A stretch of 11,079 nt of DNA from Helicobacter sp. (GTDB lineage: Bacteria; Campylobacterota; Campylobacteria; Campylobacterales; Helicobacteraceae): positions 1 to 11,079 of the forward strand of contig JALEPE010000071.1 in NCBI GenBank assembly GCA_022766795.1, written 5' to 3'. Below, piece by piece: positions 6,678-11,079 of this stretch; position 1 is the stretch's first letter; each line of letters opens with the position of its first letter. The position numbers were made by a program, and so were the translations under genes. Under the pieces are notes generated by a model that was given only the letters and a program-made list of their open reading frames with translations, made no database searches and was not told the DNA's origin.

Positions 6678-9227
6678 TTATTTGGTAGGGTGCTTCACGC
6701 TTCCGTGATAGAATGGCACGCATTTTTCCTCTTGTTTGCCAAGCACAGGCGTTGCGATTGTCTTGGAACCCTTTGTGAGTTTGCCAAGCAGAGAATTAGC
6801 TAGATTTACTGCTGTTTGCACGGTGGCAGCAGTTGTTTCAATATCGGGCTTATCTAATGTGCCTTTGATTTTTTGAGAATATTTCGCGCAATTATTAGCC
6901 TCTAGCAAGGCAATTTCAAAGTTATTAAATGCGTTGTTATTAAGATTTATCGCGCCTTTTGCTGCGATTCTTGTTTTACCAGTTACAAAAGCGACATCGC
7001 TTGCATTTGCGATTCCATTTTTAAGTGTAAATTGTGCGCGTAAGTTTTTAATCACGCTTTTAGTATTTACAAGTGAATTTAATCCAAGCGAGCCTACATC
7101 TGTGCCTTTTGTTGCGGCAAGCCCTAGAGGTCCTGCAAGCACAAACGCTCCTATATCTAGTAAATTTACGCTATTGGCGTTTTCGTAGCTTCTTGCTAAT
7201 GCGTCAATATCAAGGCTATAAATCTCTAAATCGTGCGCGTTTAGCTCTGCGGTTCCATTTAGGTTTTGAATGATTGTCTTTGCGTCATCGCCTTTAATAG
7301 GTAAATCCACATTTAAATTTGCGATTCCACCTTTTAGAATTTTTTCATAGTCCATAAATGTAGCTATTTTTTTTATATCTATGTTGTTAGCTTTAACTAA
7401 CAGCTTTTCATCTTTTAAAACCGCGTCTAGCTCTCCAAAATCTCTATTTTGCAAAGATAGGCTAGGCTTATTATTGGCTAAAGCTACGCTACCATTTAAG
7501 CTAAGTGCGCCTTTTAGTTTTAAGTCTAGGGGGTTAATATTAGCAATTTCTTTGGTGTTGAAGTTAAAATCCGCAGAATAGGCATTTTTGGCAAGATTGA
7601 TTTTTGCATTTTTAATTTCCGCATTTAAGGAATCTCCCTTCAACGTTAGTGTTGCATTACCATTGCCGCCATTTAGTTTTCCTTCCGCGTCTAATGCAAA
7701 GGCTAAGTCTTTTTTAAAGTGCATTCCACTTAGTGCATTGAGTGTAGCTTTAGAAAGCGTAATACTTGGGGATTGCGCGCTAAAAGTTCCGTCAAAGTTG
7801 GAATCTTTAAAGTTTTTCAAATCCGCCTTAGCATTTAATGTGCCTTGTGCGTCATATTGTAGCATTTTCGCAAGTTTTTCTACATTTAAATGCTCTATAT
7901 CTACGCGCACGCTACTTAAAGCATTGTTATGCAGTTGCGCATTTGCATTTAAACTAGAGTCAAATAAATCACTATTGGCATTGACTTTTAAGGCTTTGGA
8001 ATCTCCGTTAATATCGGCTTTAAGATGATTATTCTGTGCAAGATTTAAGTCTTGGAATCGCAAACTTTCAATTACACTATTAAGCTGTCCTTTTAAGGTG
8101 TAGCTAAGATTTTTAAGATTGATTTTATCTACTACGGCATCTAAATTAAGCGTACCATTGACCGCATACGCGCGCGTATCCACATAGCTGGAAGCAAGTT
8201 TTAAAAGTTCTTGTAAGCTTAAATCTTTTGCATTGACTTGAATCGTCTTTGGTGTGTAATTTGGCATTGCAATATGTGCTAGAATCGGGTTTGATACGGC
8301 TTGCAATGCAAGCGTTGCTTCTTGATTAGAAATCGTGCTTGATTTTAAGTTTAATGTCGTTGTTAGTGGGGTTTTTAGCATAAATGTATTAAAGCCAATA
8401 TTTTGTGTGCTTGCTACAATGGTGCCATTGGTAGAAAAATCTTTTAAGCTTGCATTTAAATTTTGTGATTTTACATTTAAATAACTTGCATTTGCAAGTA
8501 ATGTTGTGGCAATGCTATCGCCCTTTGCTTCTCCATTAATGGCGAGTGTGAGCGGGTCATTGGGTAAATGCAAGCCATAGGTTTTTTCTAATAATGCGAT
8601 ATTGGGGGAAATTGCATTAGACGCAATTTGAAATCCTCCACTTGGTGCGGCAAGATTTGAAATGTCCATATCGGCATTGAGCAGGATTCTACCCTTTGCA
8701 TATTTTGGTTGATTTAAAAATGTCAGTAGGGATTCTACATTAATCCCTTCTTTGCTTGTTATAAATAATCGCTTCGGCTTGTAATCTTTCAAACTTACAT
8801 CTGCTTCTATTGCGCTATTAAATGCTTTGATGTCTGCCTTTACTTCCAAATCGTTAGATTTTTTAACCACATCTCCATTAATGCTAACACCACCATTTAG
8901 CTTCATTCCAAGCAATGTTTCATAGGGGGCTAAATCTTTCACCACTGCATTGATTTTTGCATTTGTGTTGAGCGTAAAGAGAGAATAATCTCCGCTTAGT
9001 GCAATTTGAGACTTTTGCTTATCTGTGATTGCAAAGGCATAATCACTAAAACCAAGTTTAAAATGCGTAAATTCTAAACCAATGGGGGCTTGTTCGTTTG
9101 CAATTTGCGTAATTTTGTTTTTTAAAAACGCATTTCCACTGCTTGAAAATAGCCAAAAAAACGCACCGACAACTATTAAAATCAGCGCGATAAGAATGCC
9201 GCCTAAGACTTTTAAAAACTTTTTCAT
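6678..9227 (-). CDS. Large AsmA-family envelope protein
   Basis: This 849-aa protein has a single N-terminal membrane anchor (about residues 4-29), so nearly the whole chain is predicted to lie in the periplasm. The body is a long succession of alternating hydrophobic/polar beta-strand segments rich in Asn, Ala, Leu and Lys. This is typical of AsmA/TamB-like repeating beta-groove proteins, which are implicated in lipid transfer between membranes or outer-membrane assembly. The AsmA-type C-terminal region covers about 640-800, with blocks such as LNGTAELNAHDLEIYSLDID, DIGAFVLAGPLGLAATKG and IKGTLDKPDIE. Only two cysteines are visible in the protein, C780 and C836, the latter in KCVPFYHGSVKHP. 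A GTG at 9236 would add three residues, but the SD-like AAAGG fits the ATG at 9227 and MKKFLK is a typical start. It is the first gene of the operon. Family assignment is by composition and C-terminal blocks, not alignment. Confidence 0.82.
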   Translation of the reverse strand: MKKFLKVLGGILIALILIVVGAFFWLFSSSGNAFLKNKITQIANEQAPIGLEFTHFKLGFSDYAFAITDKQKSQIALSGDYSLFTLNTNAKINAVVKDLAPYETLLGMKLNGGVSINGDVVKKSNDLEVKADIKAFNSAIEADVSLKDYKPKRLFITSKEGINVESLLTFLNQPKYAKGRILLNADMDISNLAAPSGGFQIASNAISPNIALLEKTYGLHLPNDPLTLAINGEAKGDSIATTLLANASYLNVKSQNLNASLKDFSTNGTIVASTQNIGFNTFMLKTPLTTTLNLKSSTISNQEATLALQAVSNPILAHIAMPNYTPKTIQVNAKDLSLQELLKLASSYVDTRAYAVNGTLNLDAVVDKINLKNLSYTLKGQLNSVIESLRFQDLNLAQNNHLKADINGDSKALKVNANSDLFDSSLNANAQLHNNALSSVRVDIEHLNVEKLAKMLQYDAQGTLNAKADLKNFKDSNFDGTFSAQSPSITLSKATLNALSGMHFKKDLAFALDAEGKLNGGNGNATLTLKGDSLNAEIKNAKINLAKNAYSADFNFNTKEIANINPLDLKLKGALSLNGSVALANNKPSLSLQNRDFGELDAVLKDEKLLVKANNIDIKKIATFMDYEKILKGGIANLNVDLPIKGDDAKTIIQNLNGTAELNAHDLEIYSLDIDALARSYENANSVNLLDIGAFVLAGPLGLAATKGTDVGSLGLNSLVNTKSVIKNLRAQFTLKNGIANASDVAFVTGKTRIAAKGAINLNNNAFNNFEIALLEANNCAKYSQKIKGTLDKPDIETTAATVQTAVNLANSLLGKLTKGSKTIATPVLGKQEEKCVPFYHGSVKHPTK

Positions 9228-9255
9228 TGTTTGCACCTTTTGCCAAAATTTCGGA

Positions 9256-9261
9256 ATTTTA
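9256..9261 (-). promoter_or_regulatory. Candidate -10 box for the AsmA-to-kinase operon
   Basis: On the minus strand GCTAAAATTCC contains TAAAAT at 9261-9256, about 29 nt before the AsmA-like ATG, which would give a leader of about 20 nt. An alternative is the TATTAT at 9280-9275 on the same strand. Campylobacterota housekeeping promoters often lack a recognisable -35, so neither choice is firm. Confidence 0.35.
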
Positions 9262-9273
9262 GCAAATTATCCC

Positions 9274-9279
9274 TATAAT
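9274..9279 (+). promoter_or_regulatory. Candidate housekeeping TATAAT box reading toward the small motility gene
   Basis: CCCTATAATATCTC contains a perfect TATAAT on the plus strand. The CCC-TATAAT context recurs at 9687-9695 (CCCTTATAAT), upstream of the radical SAM gene. If active, it would add a second start for the 9401 gene with a leader of about 115 nt. The complementary strand also looks -10-like, so orientation is uncertain. Confidence 0.35.
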
Positions 9280-9316
9280 ATCTCTAACAAACATAAAACA
9301 AATAAAATTTTTATGC

Positions 9317-9344
9317 TTTAGTATTTTGTAAAATTTGCCGATAT
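9317..9344 (+). promoter_or_regulatory. Sigma-28 (FliA) promoter of the small motility gene
   Basis: GCCGATAT at 9337-9344 matches the flagellar sigma-28 -10 element (GCCGATAA in enterics, CGATAT-type in Campylobacterota) at seven of eight positions. The -35 candidate TTTAGTAT (9317-9324) lies 12 nt upstream and resembles TAAAGTTT only partly, as is common in this group. Initiation would fall around 9351-9353, giving a leader of about 50 nt. A FliA promoter in front of a YjfB-like gene supports a late flagellar or motility role. Confidence 0.8.
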
Positions 9345-9352
9345 ATAATGCG

Positions 9353-9376
9353 TTATTCTTTAGCAAAAGAGAATAA
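9353..9376 (+). other. Stem-loop at the predicted 5' end of the sigma-28 transcript
   Basis: TTATTCT (9353-9359) pairs exactly with AGAATAA (9370-9376). Two more A-U pairs can extend the stem inward past a bulged base. The hairpin would begin within a few bases of the predicted transcription start and end about 12 nt before the Shine-Dalgarno. A 5'-terminal hairpin can stabilise an mRNA; that role is inferred here. Confidence 0.55.
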
Positions 9377-9400
9377 TAAATCATAGGAAAGGAGTCTATT

Positions 9401-9619
9401 ATGATTTCTGGTATTGACAGCAGTTCTATTGCGGCAAGTGGAAATTTGAGCGCACTTAAAAAAGCAATGGATAGCGAAGAAACATTGATGAGTTCTATTA
9501 TTGGTGGAATGCAGCAAGGTGCGCAAAATCTACAAACACAAGCACCAAGCCAACCACAGCCAACTCAAACTTCAAGCCAAAGTGTGCAAAGTCCTAATAA
9601 ATTAGATATTATGGCGTAG
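9401..9619 (+). CDS. Small YjfB-like putative motility protein
   Basis: This 72-aa protein has no signal peptide or membrane segment. Residues 1-43 form a probable amphipathic helical part (SALKKAMDSEETLMSSIIGG). A Gln/Ser/Thr/Pro-rich flexible stretch follows at about 44-66, then a short hydrophobic tail NKLDIMA. The layout (short Met-rich helix, disordered linker, LDI-type end) matches my recollection of the YjfB putative motility family, whose molecular role is unknown. The sigma-28 promoter independently ties it to flagella. It has a near-perfect ribosome binding site, AAAGGAG at 9388-9394, 6 nt before the ATG, and its own terminator beginning at the last base of the stop codon. It is therefore a free-standing, probably highly expressed unit. 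There are no cysteines, tryptophans or aromatic residues at all. Reality of the gene is near certain; the family name is moderately sure. Confidence 0.85.
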   Translation: MISGIDSSSIAASGNLSALKKAMDSEETLMSSIIGGMQQGAQNLQTQAPSQPQPTQTSSQSVQSPNKLDIMA

Positions 9620-9652
9620 CTTAAAGCACTTTGTGCTTTAAGCCATTATTTT
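9619..9652 (+). terminator. Rho-independent terminator of the small motility gene
   Basis: GCTTAAAGCAC (9619-9629) and GTGCTTTAAGC (9633-9643) form a perfect 11-bp stem with a 3-nt TTT loop, followed by the T-rich CATTATTTT. The stem begins at the last base of the TAG stop codon. The perfect stem also makes it a possible weak bidirectional terminator, but there is no plus-strand A-tract on the other side to support that. Confidence 0.9.
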
Positions 9653-9689
9653 AGCTTCTCTTATTTATCGCACTTTAAACAATATCCCT

Positions 9690-9695
9690 TATAAT
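9690..9695 (+). promoter_or_regulatory. Housekeeping -10 box of the radical SAM gene
   Basis: A perfect TATAAT lies in CCCTTATAATTGCG. It would start transcription at about 9702, roughly 30 nt before the ATG at 9732. No convincing -35 hexamer is seen, which is usual for the main sigma factor in Helicobacter and Campylobacter. It lies downstream of the terminator at 9619-9652, so the gene appears independent of the sigma-28 transcript. Confidence 0.65.
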
Positions 9696-9731
9696 TGCGC
9701 CTTTAATTTTCAAGTAGGATTAGTTTAAAGA

Positions 9732-11006
9732 ATGCAGCAAAATTTTTCAACTTCCCTTGTGGATTTTATTATGCGCAATGCGACAAAAAACTATTTACAT
9801 TTGCATTCTAGCGATCTTACAATGCTTCCTAAAGCGCAAGAAGCGGAATCTAAAAACTACTTACTTTATATGCACATTCCTTTTTGTGCGACACTTTGCA
9901 CTTACTGCTCGTTTAACCGCTTCTTGTTTAATGCAAATAAAGCGCGTGCATATTTTGAAAATCTACGCAAAGAAATGCAAATGGTAAAAAATCTGGGCTA
10001 TGACTTTAACGCGGTTTATGTGGGTGGGGGGACGACTTCCATAATGCCCGATGAATTGTGTAGAACATTGGATTTAGCAAAATCACTTTTTAATATCAAA
10101 GAGGTTTCTTGCGAATCCGACCCAAACCATTTACAAAAAGATATATTGGAGTCTTTCAAGGGTAGGATTGATAGGTTGTCTGTGGGGGTGCAGAGTTTTG
10201 ATGATGGAATCTTAAAGAAAATTGGACGCTATGAGAAGTTTGGTAGTGGTGAGGAAGTGTATGCAAAACTCGCTAATGCGATTGGGATTTTACCTATTTT
10301 AAATGTGGATTTAATCTTTAATTTTCCAAACCAAACGCAAGCAATGCTGGCAAAAGATTTGGAATTGCTAAAATCTCTAAAACCCAATCAAATCACCACT
10401 TATCCACTAATGTCCTCGCCTTCTGTTAAAAGCATTTTAAAACGTTCCATTGGGGAAGTTAGTTTGAAAAATGAGGCGCAACTCTATACACAGATTCTTG
10501 AGACTTTAAACGAAGATTTCATACAACTTTCTAGCTGGGCTTTTTCGCATAAGGGCAGTGAAATTTTTGATGAATATGTCGTGGATAATGATGAGTATAT
10601 TGGAATCGGAACAGGCTCTTTTAGTTTTTTGAATGGGACATTATATGCTAATACTTTTTCGCTCAAAGAATATGCGCAAAGGATTCAAAATGGGCAAATG
10701 AGCGTTGCAAGAGAGCGCAAATATTCTAGGAAAGCGCAGCTGCAATATCGTTTAATGGTGGAGCTTTTTGGTGGAATCGCAAGTGCTAAGCGGTTTAAAG
10801 AGCAGTATGGGGCGACTTTAGAGAAAGATTTGTTTAAAGAGATTGCCTTTTTGCGTTTAAGTGGGAATATTTATAAAAAAGGTGCAGACTACTATCCCAC
10901 ACCGCAAGGAAAATATTTATTTTTATCAATGATGAAGGAATTTTATATTGGAATGGATAGAGTGCGAGAGGAATCGCGCGCAATGTTAAAGGAAGAGGAT
11001 ATGTAA
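9732..11006 (+). CDS. HemN/HutW-like radical SAM protein (coproporphyrinogen oxidase family)
   Basis: This 424-aa cytoplasmic radical SAM enzyme belongs to the HemN/HemW superfamily. The 4Fe-4S motif is in HIPFCATLCTYCSF with C52, C56 and C59. SAM-binding and barrel blocks follow: VYVGGGTTSI (96-104), ESDPNHL (128-134), RLSVGVQSFDD (148-158) and VDLIFNFPNQT (192-202). True HemN has a further cysteine right after the cluster (CxxxCxxCxC); here Ser-Phe follows C59, as in HemW and HutW/ChuW proteins. The C-terminal half (SSWAFSHKG, DEYIGIGTGSFS, NTFSLKEYAQ) resembles the HutW-like 'coproporphyrinogen III oxidase family' branch. A haem-related function (haem chaperone or anaerobic haem breakdown) is more likely than coproporphyrinogen decarboxylation, but this is inference. 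The start is not settled: ATG 9732 has AGGA 12 nt upstream, while ATG 9771 has GTGGA at good spacing. Confidence 0.88.
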   Translation: MQQNFSTSLVDFIMRNATKNYLHLHSSDLTMLPKAQEAESKNYLLYMHIPFCATLCTYCSFNRFLFNANKARAYFENLRKEMQMVKNLGYDFNAVYVGGGTTSIMPDELCRTLDLAKSLFNIKEVSCESDPNHLQKDILESFKGRIDRLSVGVQSFDDGILKKIGRYEKFGSGEEVYAKLANAIGILPILNVDLIFNFPNQTQAMLAKDLELLKSLKPNQITTYPLMSSPSVKSILKRSIGEVSLKNEAQLYTQILETLNEDFIQLSSWAFSHKGSEIFDEYVVDNDEYIGIGTGSFSFLNGTLYANTFSLKEYAQRIQNGQMSVARERKYSRKAQLQYRLMVELFGGIASAKRFKEQYGATLEKDLFKEIAFLRLSGNIYKKGADYYPTPQGKYLFLSMMKEFYIGMDRVREESRAMLKEEDM

Positions 11007-11020
11007 GAGCGTGATATTGT

Positions 11021-11068
11021 ATTGTCTTTGTCATTGCGAGGAATGAGCAAAGCGAATGACAAAGCAAT
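11021..11068. repeat. Palindromic intergenic element of the GTCATTGCGAG...GCAATCC type
   Basis: CTTTGTCATT (11026-11035) and AATGACAAAG (11055-11064) are perfect 10-bp inverted repeats. The stem extends inward by CG/CG past a bulged G and outward by ATTG/CAAT past a bulged T. The GTCATTGCGAG...AAAGCAATCC wording resembles a family of short dispersed palindromes seen between genes in several bacterial groups. It lies 15 nt after the radical SAM stop. No T-tract follows, so it is not an obvious intrinsic terminator, though the hairpin could protect the mRNA 3' end. Only one copy is in the window. Confidence 0.7.
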
Positions 11069-11079
11069 CCATAATGTTG

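Larger units (their letters stand above)
2254..9227 (-). other. Probable seven-gene operon (AsmA-like to histidine kinase)
   Basis: Seven minus-strand genes follow each other with junctions of +11, -10, -11, -7, +1 and +9 nt (negative means overlap). I see no terminator hairpin or clear internal promoter at any junction. This supports one main transcript starting in the 9228-9300 region, with translational coupling at the overlaps. The two-component genes come last and could also have a promoter inside upstream coding sequence, which I cannot exclude. Confidence 0.75.

Noticed and set aside
6934..8028. Plus-strand frames opposite the AsmA-like gene, up to 146 codons
   Set aside because: They are Ser/Leu/Phe-rich mirror translations of the beta-repeat coding sequence, with no supporting start signals.
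9058..9246. A 62-codon minus-strand frame overlapping the start of the AsmA-like gene
   Set aside because: It is out of frame with the AsmA-like N-terminus and membrane anchor and has no recognisable protein features.
10834..11067. A 77-codon minus-strand frame at the right edge
   Set aside because: It is antisense to the conserved end of the radical SAM gene and starts inside the palindrome.
1..11079. A hidden defence system, prophage, integron or CRISPR array
   Set aside because: Both strands are filled by recognised core-type genes in normal packing. There are no direct-repeat arrays, integrases or unusual composition blocks.

Overview
The window looks like chromosomal DNA of a Campylobacterota species, most likely Helicobacter. 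The base composition is AT-rich and genes overlap or nearly touch. Promoters are an extended TATAAT-type housekeeping box, a GG-N10-GC sigma-54 box and a GCCGATAT sigma-28 box. The partial hook protein at the left edge matches the Helicobacter FlgE family from its first residues to its last visible ones. Everything recognisable appears to be core-genome content. I see no insertion sequence, phage gene, CRISPR array, tRNA or rRNA.

Layout, left to right. Positions 1-2195 (minus) hold the flagellar hook gene flgE without its C-terminal end, behind an excellent sigma-54 promoter at 2234-2251. Positions 2254-9227 (minus) hold seven tightly packed genes that read as one operon. In transcription order these are a large AsmA-family envelope protein (849 aa), a COG2426-type small multidrug-export-like membrane protein, exonuclease III (xth), the rRNA-maturation endonuclease YbeY, a YdjM/DUF457 membrane protein, an OmpR-type response regulator and its histidine kinase. 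Four junctions overlap or lie within 1 nt, and the rest are 9-11 nt apart.

The strand switches at 9228-9400. On the plus strand a 72-aa YjfB-like putative motility protein (9401-9619) has a sigma-28 promoter, a hairpin at its predicted mRNA 5' end, a very strong ribosome binding site and a perfect-stem terminator. After a housekeeping-type promoter comes a HemN/HutW-like radical SAM protein (9732-11006). The right edge (about 11021-11068) carries a palindromic element of the dispersed GTCATTGCGAG...GCAATCC type.

How the genes fit together: two unlinked flagellar units of different regulatory class flank the operon, a middle-class sigma-54 hook gene and a late-class sigma-28 small gene. The operon mixes envelope maintenance (AsmA-like, YdjM, COG2426), nucleic-acid maintenance (Xth, YbeY) and a two-component system whose signal cannot be read from sequence. 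Several starts are set here downstream of the longest possible reading frame: ATG at 4188, 4777 and 9227.
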